A stretch of 64,000 bases of DNA. Origin: Vigna angularis (Eukaryota > Streptophyta > Magnoliopsida > Fabales > Fabaceae). Below are positions 38,565-51,040 of this stretch, piece after piece. Each line of letters begins with the position of its first letter. The first letter of the stretch is position 1. Where the stretch lies: the NCBI RefSeq assembly GCF_016808095.1, contig NC_068978.1:31678160-31742159 (forward strand). The letters are read 5' to 3'. A model generated the notes under the pieces. The model was not told where the DNA came from, searched no databases, and was given only the letters and a program-made list of their open reading frames with translations. Made by a program: the position numbers and the translations under genes.

Positions 38565-40830
38565 TTCAGGCACATGTGTGATCGCACGTATCGTCCTTGT
38601 CCTAAAACTTTTTCTTCTTCTTTTCTAAAAAAAATAATAAAATAATAATAATAAAATATTTTTAAAGGTTTAGACACATGTGTGATCGCACGCATCGTCC
38701 TTGTACTAAAACTTTTTCTTCTTCTTTTCTCAAATAATAATAAAACATTTTAGGTTTAATAGGTTCGGAGGTCCTTATATTTGCAAATTTGTTTCAATTG
38801 GGTCCTCCAATTTTGAAAGTGATCAATTGAGTCCCTAATTTGGTCAATCTGATTCAATAATAGGATCGTCGTTAAATGGAGTTAACGATGTTAACTTTGT
38901 TATGAAGTGGCAAGCTGAGGCATCCAGGTGGCATCCTTTTGAGCTGTATAGGTGGATTTATAACATTTTTATATTTTTCACAAATAAAATAAAAGCTAAA
39001 TGAAAGCTAAATGAATTTTCGTGGTTTAATTATAAATCATTAAACCAAACCAAAACAGTGTTTCCCTAATTTCGCAGATTTGCCCAACTTTGAAGACACG
39101 AGCTACCTGACCCCAACTTCAACTTCATCTTCCAACTATCAAAAACCCCAAAGCCATCTTCACTTTTTTCACGGAGACAGAAAAACATTGGATAATCATC
39201 TTTCACACACAAAAGTTGATTCCTCTCTATTCTCACCACAACCATTTCTTACCCACACAGAAAAACACCTCCCTCAGTATCAATTCATCTTTCATTCTCT
39301 CCTCCATCATGTTCAACACCTGAAAAACAGAGAAGAATTCACTCGGCTCCTAACCTCAACCATGTTTCCCATCACATAAATTCATCCTAACGCCCAAAAC
39401 AGAAAATAGATATCAGAGGGTATGAGAACAATTGTCGGCAGCAAGTTCTAATTTCAAACGAAGGAGGGCAACTGTTGGAGTTAGGTTATGGTAGTGTCGT
39501 GTGAAAGGGGAAAGGGATTTCCTCCTTGCAAGCGAAGAAGAGAAAGAGGGAGAGAGAGAGAGTGGTGCACGCCGGCGACGGTGGTTAGGGGCTGCACCGG
39601 CGCGAGTAGGGTCCAACGGAGACGCTGGCAGAACCTCTGGTGGTGGCTGTCTCAAGGTAGAAGGCAGAACAGCGTGCCCCAAGTTGGAGGGAGGACCCGT
39701 CTCACAGAAAACAAAGAAGGGAGCAGTACAACTGGCTTTAGGAAGCGCCATTGGCTCTAGGCAACGTTGGCGGCAGGCTCGATAGTGGCGGCGACGCGGT
39801 GATGGCGGAGAAGAGCGAAGCAGGAGAAGGTCGCGTTGACGCTGGTAAATCTTCCTCCTATGGTGACCGTTATCGCCGGTGGCAGTCCTAGCTTGACGGA
39901 GCGTGGTCGTGCAACGGTCGCTCAACTGGAGATCTCGAGGGGTCGCGACGGTTGTGGACACTGGTGCAGGAGTGCTTTGCCCGAAGTGAAGCGGGGCGCT
40001 GGGAGAAGCCCTGGTGGTAACCGGCGTCATCGCCGGCGGTCCTGATAGCGAATAGCATCATGACCTAAGGTAGGGGGTTGGGAAACATTGTTTTGGTTTG
40101 GTTTAATGATTTATAATTAAACCACAAAAATTCATTTAGTTTTTATTTTATTTGTGAATAATATAAAAATGATATAAATCCACCTATACAGCTCAAAAGG
40201 ATGCCACCTGGATGCCTCAGCTTGCCACTTCATAACAAAGTTAACATCGTTAACTCTATTTAACGACGATCCTATTATTGAATCTGATTGACCAAATTAG
40301 GGACTCAATTGATCACTTTTAAAATTAGAGGACCCAATTGAAACAAACCCGCAAATATAAAGACCTCCGAACCTATTAAACCAACATTTTAAAAGGTTTA
40401 GGCACATGTGTGATCGCACGCATCGTCCTTGTGCTAAGACCTTTTCTTCTTCTTTTCTCAAATAAAATACAAAAATACATTTTAAAGGTCAAGCACATGT
40501 GTGATCGCTCGCATCGTCTTTGTGCTATAAACCTTTTCTCTTTCTTTTAGAAAAATACAAAAATACATTTTAAAGGTCAAGCACATGTGTGATCGCTCCC
40601 ATCGTCCTTGTGTTAGAAACCTTTTCTCTTTCTTTTATAAAAATACAAAAATATATTTTAAAGGTCAAGTACATGTGTGATCGCTCGCATCGTCCTTGTG
40701 CTAAAAAACCTTTTCTGTTTCTTTTATAAAAAAAATACAAAAATATATTGTTAAGTTTAGGCACATGTGTGATCGTTCGTATCGTCCTTGTGCTAAAAAC
40801 TTTTCTCCTTCTCACATGAAAATACCAAAA
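38565..40830 (+). repeat. Tandem array of ~90-bp units with a CACATGTG core, split by the MULE
   Basis: Seven units, two before the MULE (near 38565 and 38664) and five after it (near 40394, 40478, 40570, 40662 and 40755). Each contains CACATGTGTGATCG, then CATCGTCCTTGTGCTA, a pyrimidine-rich CTTTTCTTC stretch and an AAAATACAAAAATA-type spacer. Two related units with ACTACGT and GTAGGAGCAAGG follow at about 40870-41100. Confidence 0.85.
38753..40382. mobile_element. Non-autonomous MULE with ~310-bp terminal inverted repeats
   Basis: A 1630-bp element beginning GGTTTAATAGGTTCGG, with the inverted complement at its right end. The arms cover about 38753-39070 and 40070-40382 and are very similar. 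It is flanked by perfect 9-bp duplications AACATTTTA (38744-38752 and 40383-40391), as for Mutator-like elements. No transposase is seen. The middle (about 39470-40060) is much richer in GC than the surroundings and may be captured host sequence, but I recognise no protein in any frame. Confidence 0.88.
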
Positions 40831-41417
40831 TATAAAACATTCACATCTTCAAACAACAATATTGCTAGCCAGAACTACGTGATCCTTGATTCTCCATCAA
40901 AAGTGGAGATATGTAGGAGCAAGGCTAGTCCTTGTCAGGTTCACTTCCCCAAAAATCTAAATTTATCTATAATCAATTTCTTAAACAAATCTTTCAAACA
41001 ATTTCCTAAACAAAATTTCAAGCAGTTTTCTAAAAGAACTACGTAACCCTGATTTCTCATTCTGAATGAGAATACGTAGGAGCAAGGTCAATCCTTGTCG
41101 GGCCCAAAAAACTAAAAACTTATATTTTGTTTCTTTAGAGTTTTATTTTAGGGGATAGTTAAACATTTTGAAAACCACATCATATTCGCGTATTTAGTTA
41201 AAGGTACTGCCTTCGGGCAGGCGCTGTAGGGTGCTAATACCTTCCCTACGTGTAACCGACTCCCAAACCCAGAATCGGATTTTTGTGGACCATGTCTTAT
41301 CATTTTATGGTTTTTCTGTAGTTTTCCAAAATAAATTATGGTGGCGACTCCAATCTCTTTTTTCAAACCGTTTCTCTTTTTCTTGATCGTCGTCCCGTCG
41401 CGATTCCGGTTGCGACA

Positions 41418-42142
41418 CTCCCCATCTTCATATACCAAAAAACATATTACTTTTCACCTTTGCAACTTCGCACCACACGTAATTACTGGATTGTGTACCT
41501 TGGCAACTAGAAAAAAAGATTAAAAAAATGAGTTCTTCCATTTGTAGAAGTTGATTTTGCCGTGCCTTTCTCGATTGTATTGTCTAGACTTAATGATGTA
41601 GTAAGGAATTTAGTAACAGATGGTCAAACGTAACATAGTACAAAAATTTGTTTATCAACCAACACTTCATCCAATACATTGATCCTTACAATAACTTACA
41701 CAAGCTGCAAAAAGAAGTAATAAAACAATAACATTTGTTGATTATCACATTAAGATACATGCATAAATTTATCGGTAAGTTGTTTTGCAGTCATTTGATA
41801 TTGTTAAGTAAAAAATAAAAATGGAAGTCTGAAATGGTACTTGTGGCCTCAGTTTTAGATATCCATGATACCCTCAACTCTTTCGTATTCCAAATAAATA
41901 ATCATGTCAGCATTTAAGACATTATTTTTTCTATGTACAATTATAACATTGTCATTCACAAATAATCTCTTTATTTTGTTATGCTTTAATTTGAAGTTAG
42001 GTGTCTGTTGCCCATTTTTTAATAGTGAGGTTTAAGAAAGCCACAAATAATGGAACACATAGTGGTTGGAGTATTGTGGAGAGTTTGCAAACAAACACTT
42101 TATAAATGTTGTGAATGCACTTTTGTGATCCAAGAAATTAAA
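41418..42142 (+). repeat. PPR array spacer after copy 6
   Basis: This continues the 3' flank of copy 6 (36499-36674) beyond the solo LTR and resembles the other array spacers (ACCTTGGCAACTAGAAAAA, compare 17055). No gene is seen. Confidence 0.8.
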
Positions 42143-42984
42143 ATGATAAGTATACTAGTAAGGTTCCCTCCAAATGTCATGAGTTTGTGCTCCCAGAAGA
42201 AGAATAAGAACAAAATCGCAACAAAAACAAAACTTGGAAAGAGTCACGCTTAGAAGGCCAAGAAAGAAGAAACGTTTTTCGTTACCTAAAACCCAAATCA
42301 ACCCCACTCCTTATCCATCGTCGTACTCTTCCCCAAACCCAATTCGGAGAACTTAAACAAGACATCACAAACCTTGAAGACTTCGTTGAGAAGGGAATCA
42401 GGATTAATCTTGAAATATATTCCTTTTTGTTAGAAATTTGTTATTGTTTACAAGTCATTCGTCTTGATATCAAACTCTACCGTGTTATCCCAATGTCCTT
42501 GCTTTGAGGTTTAAGAAAGCCACAAATAATGGAACACATAGTGGTTGGAGTATTGTGTGGACTTTGCAAACAAACACTTTATAAATGTTGTGAATGCACT
42601 TTTGTGATCCAAGAAATTAAAATGATAAGTATACTAGTAAGGTTCCCTCCAAATGTCATGAGTTTGTGCTCCCAAAAGAAGAATAAGAACAAAATCGCAA
42701 CAAAAACAAAACTTGGAAAGAGTCACGCTTGGAAGGCCAAGAAAGAAGAAACATTTTTCGTTACCTAAAACCCAAATCAACCCCACTCCTTATCCATCGT
42801 CGTACTCTTCCCCAAACCCAATTGGAAGAACTTAAACAAGACATCACAAACCTTGAAAACTTCGTTGAGAAGGGAATCAGGATTAATCTTGAAATATATT
42901 CCTTTTTGTTAGAAATTTGTTATTGTTTACAAGTCATTCGTCTTGATATCAAACTCTACCGTGTTATCCCAATGTCCTTGCTGT
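42027..42984 (+). repeat. Recent 479-bp tandem duplication
   Basis: 42027-42505 and 42506-42984 are nearly identical direct repeats beginning GAGGTTTAAGAAAGCC. Each contains spacer end plus the first ~115 codons' worth of a PPR copy. Confidence 0.9.
42143..42505 (+). pseudogene. OTP70-like PPR fragment 7 (5' end only)
   Basis: Starts at ATG 42143 with MISILVRFPPN and is cut at 42505, where the tandem duplicate begins. It has an in-frame TAG near 42250 (after the KESHA-type codons). Only the transit-peptide region and the first helices are represented. Confidence 0.85.
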
Positions 42985-43557
42985 GTAGAATTTTGGCATC
43001 TCTTCCAAACTTCTTAGGTCGTATGTATCTTGTAGGTATGTGGACGATGCCCATAAACTATTTGATCAAATGTCTAATAGGGACACGTCTACATTTTCCT
43101 AGAATTCACTTATCTAAAGGTATGCTTAAATAGGTCTCTATGATAATGTCAATGCACTTTACTTCCAGCTGGTAGAAGAGGGTGTTGAACCTAAGTTTTT
43201 CTCTGTCCTAAGAGTTCTCAAAATTTGTGTTGGAAATGGGCTTCTTCCATTGGGAAAGAATTGCATTGCCATTTGGTTCGTAATGGATTTTCCACTAATG
43301 AGTTTGTGCTTAATGCACTTATTGATATAGTGGATAAAATGGACTCTAAGGTTGTAGGTTCAACTCTTTGGGAGAGTTTTATTGTATGGTTGCTTTATGC
43401 ATGAAGATGAAATTAGAGGGGATATTGTTGCGAACCAACTCTTTGATTTGGAGTCAGACAATGAGCATAACTTTGTACATAAGGGGATTTATGGAAATTC
43501 AGGAAAATTATAATATATGGAGTTAGAATGATGATGGTTGATAGAGATTACATTATC
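42622..43557 (+). pseudogene. OTP70-like PPR copy 8, internally deleted
   Basis: Starts at ATG 42622, frameshifted. It follows the gene to about codon 240 (CTTAATGCACTTATTG, near 43320) and then joins directly to about codon 445 (ATAGTGGATAAAATGG, 43326), losing the middle. The 3' part is almost identical to fragment 1 at 16592. The stop position is mutated (ATTATCAGCC). Confidence 0.85.
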
Positions 43558-44640
43558 AGCCAATTGTATATCTTAATCGTATGATTTTTTTAGTCACCAG
43601 AAGTGTTTTATGCTTGATTCCTTCAATTTTTATTTTGTACCATAAATGTGATTACAACAGACATTCCTTGGTGTATACAACATGAGCGCGTAATGTGCTT
43701 GATCAAATTTTAACTTGTCTTTGTCTTGTCCCCAATGTCATAAGCCAGAAAACTCATTACTTTTAAGTTATGCAACTTCACACCACATGTAATTACTAGG
43801 TTGAGTACCTTGGTGGCTAGAAAAAGCGATTAAATAAATGTGTTCTTCCTTTCGTAGAAGTTGATTTTGTCATACCTTTCTCGATTGTATTGTTTGGACT
43901 TAATGATTTCCAACACCACAAAAAGGAAATTCTTTGGCATTTTATGTTTTGAAGCAAGGAATTGAGTAAAAGACATACTTAAATGTAACAATGTATCAAA
44001 GCATGTTTATCAACAAATACTTCATCCAATAGATTGGTCCTTATAACAACTTGCACATGCAACAACCAAGGAGAAGTAAAACAATAATATTTGTTAACTA
44101 TGACATTAAGATACATGCATACTACTGAAATCGATATTTAATTAGGCTTTGCACCAACATTCTTAGGGTGTAAATGGAAACCCTAAATTTATGGAAAATT
44201 CGTTTTGCAGTCAATTAATTTTGTCAATAAATAATAAAAGCAAAAGTTTAAATTGGTACCTATGTCGTCAATTTGAAGTATTCCATGCTACCCAAACTGT
44301 TCCATACGCCAAATATGTAATCCTACCAGCATTTAGGCAACTTATTTTTTTTTCTATGTATAGGTATAACGCCATCATTCACAAATAGTCTCTTTCCTTT
44401 CTTATGTTTTGATTTGAAGCCAAATACCTGTTGCCCCTTTTTTAAAAATGTGGATCAAGAAAGCATTCAAACAGTGCAACACATAATGATTAGAGTATTA
44501 TGGGGACTACATTATGTCAACATTGTGTGTGCACTTTCATGATCCAGGAAATTAGAATGATAAGTATATTAGTAAGGTTCCTTCCAAATGTTATAAGCTT
44601 ATGCTCCCAGAAAAAGAATCAAAACAAAATCAACAACGTA
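43326..44640 (+). repeat. Near-identical tract shared with 16592-17885
   Basis: Over about 1.3 kb the two tracts differ at only a few positions by eye, except a ~20-bp deletion in the left copy near 16700. Beyond about 17885/44640 similarity drops to roughly 90-92%. The left limit coincides exactly with the Athila edge (16592) and with the deletion junction of copy 8 (43326). Confidence 0.85.
43558..44556 (+). repeat. PPR array spacer, copy 3
   Basis: Almost identical to 16813-17805. No gene is seen. Confidence 0.85.
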
Positions 44641-46020
44641 AACAAAACTTGGAAAGAGAGACGATTGGAAGGCCAAGAAAGAAGAAATTTGTTCATTACC
44701 CAAAACCCAAATTAACCTTACTCATCCATCATCGTATTCTTCCCCAAACCCAATCAGAAGCACTTGAAAAAGTCATCATAAACCTTGAAGACTTTTGTTG
44801 AGAAGGACATCATAATCAACCTTGAAATATATGCCTTTTATTATAAATCTGTTATTGCTTGCAAGCCATTCGTCTCAAGATCAAACTCCATCCCCTTATC
44901 CAAACATCCCAATTGCATAGAAATTTTGACATCTCTTCCAAGCTTCTTTGAGTTATTTGATCAAATGTCTAATAGGGACACACGTCTACATTTCCCTAGA
45001 ATTCATTCATCTCATGATATGCCCAAATGGGCCTTTACGGCGAGGTCATTGCACTTTACTTCTAAATGGTAGAAGAGGTTGTTGAACCAAACTTTTTCAC
45101 CTTCCTGAGATTTCTCAAAGTTTGTGCTGAAATTAGGTCTAATTGACTACGGAAAGAAGTGCATCCTCATTTGGTTTGTGTTGGATTTTCCACTGATGGG
45201 TTTGTTCTTAAAACACTTGTTAGACATGTATTTGAAGTGTGGTGACATTCTAAAGGTGCAAAAGAACTTTGACAAAATGCCTCATAGGGACCCCATTTCT
45301 GGAATTCCATGCTCACAACTTATTTTCATCATGACCTTCAGATTGAGGAAATGAACATTTTTTGCCAAACCCAATTGGAATAACTTGAGCAAGTCATCAT
45401 GAACCTTGAAGACTCTGTTGAGACGAGAATCAGAAATAATCCTAAAATATATGCCTTCTTATTAGAAATTTGTTATTGCTTACAAGTCATTCATTCTGAT
45501 ATCAGACTCTACTATCTTATCCCAACATCCTTGTTGCGTGGAAATCTTGACATCTTTCCAAACATCTTAGGTTATATGAGGCTTGTGGGTATGTGGACGA
45601 TGCCCACAAGCTGTTTGAACAAATGTCTAACAGGGACACATCTCCATTTCCTTGGAATTCACTCATCTCAAGGTATGCCCAAATGGGCCTCTACGACGAT
45701 GTCATTACACTCTACTTCTACACTATGGTTGTATGGTTAACCTTAATGAAAGAGCAACACTAATTAAAATGGCTTATAGAATCATAGTGGATAAAATGGA
45801 CTTTCGGACTGTAGGTTCAAATATTTGGGAGAGCTTTGTTGTATGCTTACTTTTTGCATGAAGATAAACTACATGGGAGATTGTTGCAAACAAACTCTTT
45901 GATTTGGAGTCAGGCAATGAGCATAACTTTGTACTTATGGGAATTTATGGAAATTCAGGTAGATTATAGGACATGGAGAAAGTTAGAATGATGATGGTTG
46001 ACAGAAGATTAGATTATCAG
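44557..46020 (+). pseudogene. OTP70-like PPR copy 9, rearranged like copy 2
   Basis: Starts at ATG 44557. At about 45365 (TTTTTTGCCAAACCC) the sequence jumps back from about codon 285 to about codon 64, and at about 45722 it jumps forward to TATGGTTGTATGG near the 3' end. The same two junctions occur in copy 2. A further deletion removes the ACGTDD-like region near 44945. It is frameshifted throughout and cannot be translated into a full protein. Confidence 0.85.
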
Positions 46021-46734
46021 ACAATTGTATATCCTAGTCATATGATTTTTTTAGTCACCAGAAATGTTTGATGGTTGATTCCTTTAGTTTCTATTTTGTA
46101 CCACAAAATGTGATTACAACATACATTCCTTGGTGTATATAACATGAACGCGTATAGCGCTTGATCAAATTCCAACCTATATTTCTCTTTGTCGCTAATG
46201 TCATACAGGAAAAGTCATTACTTTTAAATTGTGCAACTTCACACCACACGTAATTATTGGGTTGAGTACCTTGGTGGCTAGATAAAACGATTAAATAAAT
46301 ATGTTCTTCCATTTGTAGATGTTGATTTTATCATACATTTTTTTATTGTGCTGTAGAAGTTGATTAAATAAATACCTTTTTATTGTGTTCTTCCATCACC
46401 AAAAAATGGAAATTCTTTGGAATTTTATGTTTTGAAGCAAGGAATTAAGTAAAAGACATGTTTAAATGAAACATTGTACAAAAGTTTGTTTATCAACAAA
46501 CTTCATCCAATATATTGCTCCATGCAACAACTTGCACATGCAACAACTAAGGAGAAGTAAACAATGATATTTGTTAACTATGACATTAAGATATGTGCAT
46601 ACTACTGAAATTGATATTTAATCAAACTCTGCACCAACATTCTTATAGTGAGAATAGAAACCCTAAATTTATGTAGAAGTCGTTTTATAGTTTATTAATT
46701 TTGTCAGTGAAAAATAAAAGCTGAAGTCTAAATA
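46021..46734 (+). repeat. PPR array spacer, copy 4 (truncated)
   Basis: Related to 19307-20040. It stops at about 46734, where the sequence switches to the kinase 3' flank duplicate. No gene is seen. Confidence 0.8.
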
Positions 46735-48086
46735 TGCCCGTACACAATTGCTTCTTTTGGTCATGTTTACTAACAATCCTTTATTGGTAAATGAATTTTA
46801 AATTCATTTACTAGGAGCAAAACAGCCATCGATGTATTGTGTTTTGTTAAATAGGAGTTTATTTATTTTAGTTTGAACTTTTTAACTAGAAGAAATCTAA
46901 AACACCATATTTGTTGTGTAGATGTAATTTTAAATGTCATGTCCACCTTGGCTTCTCTCTATCTGGATTGAAGTAATGTGTTTTGTTTTTTAATAATTCT
47001 AATGACTTGTACGATTCTATGCAGCTTGAGGTTAAATGAAAGTTGTTTGATTTGGCTGAGAGCACTGTCAAGTTGACTAAATTTTGGATTTAGTGAGAAC
47101 CTAACATTGTTAGCAATTGACTACAAGATATGTTGTAATGTCTTGCAGCTTGTCGTATGGAATTTGGTAGCTTTAAACTCATCCCGTGAAGTATTTCAAA
47201 TTGATATGTACATGTGCACCATTCACAGGAGATGGTTCTTGTTGCCTTTATTATTTCCTCCTTATATATATAAAAAGAAATCATCAAAATGATCCATAAA
47301 ATGTTAGTAAAATGTATGAACATACACTAAATTGATGAATGCTTAATATTTTAAAGGCTATTTATATAACTTTATTATTGTTTATACTGTTTAGGATATC
47401 GGATAATTACTAAGTGATTAATATATATACATAGCATGTGATACTAGCAAGTGTGCTATAATAAATACCGAGTTTTAGTGATAAAATTAATTCTTTTGGA
47501 CATAACATAATCTCCTCCAATAATTTAAGTAACGATCCTACATGAGACGAAATTTGTTGTTACTGTTACAAGTCGCGCTTCTGAGGTTAAGAAACCTTGT
47601 CAAATTGCAGCGGTAATCATAAAGTCCCACGTTATTTGTGTCTCATGGAAATTTCATTATATTCTTGTTCATGTAACCTGATCTTAATCGTAGAAGAGAA
47701 GGAACTAAATCATGCAGGGAAGATTAATCTATTTCAATGACATTCTTTAACGTATTGGGTTATTTGACAAGATATATATAATTCCCGTCTGACAGTGCAT
47801 GCCATTATCTTTATCTTCTAATTCATAAGTATTATGAACTATAAGCATGATAGCAAGATGTGTTAAAGAATGCGATTAAAGTCGAGATAGAGGTGAATAT
47901 CCTCCACAGGTGAAGTTCCTTCGTTTCTAGAATTGCATACATCGAAAACAATATAATGACCCACTTTTCTCTTACATGTAGGTGAGTCAAAATTGGATTA
48001 GAAAAAAAGTAACTAAGTGTATATTTTTGTTAGATATATTGTGATTATGATGTCTGCATGCAAAATTTGTGGTCCAGGAAATTAGA
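46735..48086 (+). repeat. Segmental duplication B: kinase 3' flank plus PPR promoter
   Basis: Partner of 31340-32893. It begins CGTACACAATTGCTTC and leads into PPR copy 10 exactly as copy A leads into copy 6. Copy B lacks the kinase exons themselves. Confidence 0.85.
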
Positions 48087-49359
48087 ATGATAAGCATACT
48101 AGTAAGGTTTCCTCTAAATGCCATGAGCTCCCAGAAGAAAAATAAAAATAAAATAGAAACGAAAAGAGAACTTGGAAAGAGACATGCTTGGAAGCCCAAG
48201 AAAGAAGAAACGGTCTTTGTTACCCAAAACCCAAATCAACCACACTCCTTATCCATCGTCGTCCCTCCCCAAACCCAATTAGAAGCACTTGAACAAGTCA
48301 TCACAAACCTTGAAGACTCTATTGAGAAGGGCATTAGAATGACCCTGAAATATATGTCTCTTAATTAGAAATTTGTTATCGCTTGCAAGTCATTCGTCCT
48401 AGTATTCGAGTCCACCGCCTTATCCTAACATCCATGTTGCGTAGAAATTTTGGCATCTCTTCTAAGCTTCTTAGGTTGTATGCGGCGTGTGGGTATGTAG
48501 ACGATGCCCAAGAGTTATTTCATCAAATGTCTAATAGAGACATGCCTGCATTTCCTTGGAATTCGCTCATCTCAAGGTATGCGCAAATGGGCCTCTATGA
48601 CGACATCATTACACTCTACTTCCAAATGGTAGAAAAGCGTGTTGAACCTGACTTTTTCACCTTCCCGAGAGCTCTCAAAGTTTGCGCTGGAATTGGGCCT
48701 GTTCGATTGGGGGAAGAATTGCATTGCCATTTGGTTCGTGTTGGATTTCTCACTGAAGGGTTTGTGCTTAACGCACTTGCTAACATGTATTCGACGTGTA
48801 GTGACATTGTAAAGGCGCATAGAGACCTCATTTCGTGCAATTCCATGCTCACTACTTGTGTTCATCGTGGCCTTGAGATTAGGGTAGTGAACATTTTTCA
48901 CCAAATGATTTTCCAAGGGTGTGAACCTTATTCTGTTAGAGTATCCACCATTCTTACATGTATGTCTTTGCTATGTTTAGGCATCCAAATTCATGGATGA
49001 GTAGTTCGACGAGGACTTGAATGGAACCTGTCCATAGCTAATTCCTTGATGGTGATGTACTTCAGTCATGGTAGGTTAAAAAAGGCATGTTAGATATTCA
49101 ATCTAATGCGATAGAGGGATATGGTTTCGTGGAATTCTATAATATCTCCACGTTGCAAACACCAAGAAGCCCTTGCCTTTTTGGAGCAAATGGAGGAATC
49201 TGGTGTTGAGCCTAATAAAATAACGTTTGTTTCGATATTATTAGCTTTTGCCCACTTTGTCTCGGTGAAGGAGGGAGAGAAAGTTTTTTCTCTAATATGC
49301 AAAAAAATATAAAATACACTAGTGCAGCGAGGGGCTTTTACCGCGGTTGATTTTCACTA

Positions 49360-49685
49360 TACGTCGCGGTTCATGAACCGCGGCATATTCAGCCGCGATA
49401 GTAAGTCAGACACTTTATGCCGCGGTTCTAACCGCGGTATATAGGCTGAGGAATATGCCGCGGTTGTCTAGGGAACCGCTGCCTAAATTCATTTTTTTTA
49501 AAAAAAAAAATTAAAAAAAAAATTAAAAAATGCACTATATGCCGCGGTTGAACCGCGGCATATAGGCCGACGAGTATGCCGCGGTTAGTGTCAAAACCGC
49601 GGCCATATGTCTCGTTTTTTAAAAAAAAAAAGAAGCACTATATGCCGCGGTTGTGGTTAGAACCGCGGCATATTCCCCTGCAGTT
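49360..49685. repeat. Left subterminal palindrome array of outer CACTA
   Basis: Repeated CCGCGGTT and AACCGCGG boxes in both orientations, mostly inside TATGCCGCGG, separated by poly-A or poly-T runs. Such subterminal repeats bind the element's own transposition protein in En/Spm. Confidence 0.88.
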
Positions 49686-49695
49686 TTTTAAAATA

Positions 49696-49740
49696 GCAGG
49701 TCTGTTTTTGTGATATCCACTACCACAAAAACAGACCTGC
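49696..49740. repeat. Perfect 17-bp hairpin at the 3' end of the CACTA gene
   Basis: Arms 49696-49712 and 49724-49740 (GCAGGTCTGTTTTTGTG and its exact complement) with an 11-base loop. It lies between the subterminal array and the last exon, so it may mark the 3' untranslated region of the minus-strand transcript. Role unknown. Confidence 0.85.
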
Positions 49741-50649
49741 ATATAAAAACATTTACAGAAATTCAATTTCAACATAACAAACACATGTTCAAATGTATTT
49801 CAACATCAAATAAAGTAGAGAGTCTAAGAAAATTCTATCTAATCAAATGCATTGTTTAAATCTAAATCTAAGAGCTATTGTATAATCTAACTATATACTT
49901 CGCAGCAGCGTTCCTAATGAATAGTAGTGACTTCTCAGGAACTGGTGTAGTAGTCTTGAATCTCTGCAAAAGACAATTCATTTTAATTAGTGTATATGAA
50001 TTCAACATTTGTTAAAAAATCAAAATTTGTTAAAGTTAAATATTACCGTTTCCCAGCTTCTTGTGATGTGAGAACGAACAATATGGGTCATCCAATACAT
50101 TACATAGTATCCACACTCATATGACCCATTTTGTCTGTTACACTACAATATATCATCACAGTTGATAATAGTTAGTGAATAACATTTGTTATAAAACAAT
50201 TATAACAAAGTATGACTTTAGCATATGTCAAACCTTGAGAGAAATCCAAGCAATCTTTCTACTCTTAACAATTGATCTCCCGTCCATCATCATACTTGCT
50301 GGAATAGAACTGTATATAAAAAAATGTTTTAGCATTCAGTTATATAACAAAGAAAGTCCAAACATTGAGGTTCTTACCAATCAATTGCTTGTCTGAGTTG
50401 TGTGGGAGGAGGCCTGTGCAATGAGCAGAACCACAAAGCATAGTTGTCTTGCACAGACATAACAAGAAGTTGCCAATGGCGCCTGAAATTCATAATAACG
50501 TAACTATTAAATATTAAAATCACATATGGAACATTATTATGTTAACAAAGTTCACTTACCCGGATATATAAGGCAAAAAGTATATTTTCTTGCCCCTTCG
50601 AAAACTGCTTATCATTCTCGTGTTGATATCACTACAAGAAAAATCACAG

Positions 50650-50960
50650 TTACATACGGTCAAAATCCGTATATAACCTTCAAAATCCGTATATAAAATG
50701 ATATTACATACGGATTATATACGGACAAAAATCCGTATATAAAAGAAGCGTAGCTAAGTTATATACGGATATATCCGTATATAATTTACATACGGAAAAA
50801 TCCATATATAATTTATATACAGAAAATCCGTATATAATTTATATACGGAAAATCCGTATATAATTTATATACGGAAAATCCGTATATAATTTATATACGG
50901 AAAATCCGTATATAAAATCCGTATATAATTATATACGGAAAAATCCGTATATAATTTATG
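50650..50960. repeat. Left subterminal palindrome array of inner CACTA
   Basis: At least eight copies of TATATACGGAAAATCCGTATATAA-like palindromes (core TATACGG/CCGTATA), some head to tail. A shorter set lies at the other end, about 53920-54030. Confidence 0.88.
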
Positions 50961-51040
50961 ATTTTATAAAAAAAAAAATAGTTGATTCTGCATCTGTATT
51001 GGATGTGAAAGTAGTTTTATAAGGCGGAGAGTGACCTTAT

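Larger units (their letters stand above)
36675..41417 (+). repeat. Ogre/Tat-like solo LTR containing a MULE
   Basis: It starts TGTCAATACCC and ends GGTTGCGACA, with perfect 5-bp duplications CTCCC at 36670-36674 and 41418-41422. The GTGGCGACTCC motif near its end is typical of Ogre/Tat LTRs as I recall them. Without the nested MULE and its 9-bp duplication it is about 3.1 kb. It includes a GC-rich zone (37560-38060) whose several overlapping frames show no recognisable protein, and a tandem array near its 3' side. No internal element sequence remains. Confidence 0.85.

Noticed and set aside
39413..40030. 205-codon minus-strand frame inside the MULE
   Set aside because: Low-complexity Arg/Pro/Ser/Thr composition, overlapping plus-strand frames of similar kind, no known family. 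Kept only as a possible captured GC-rich segment.
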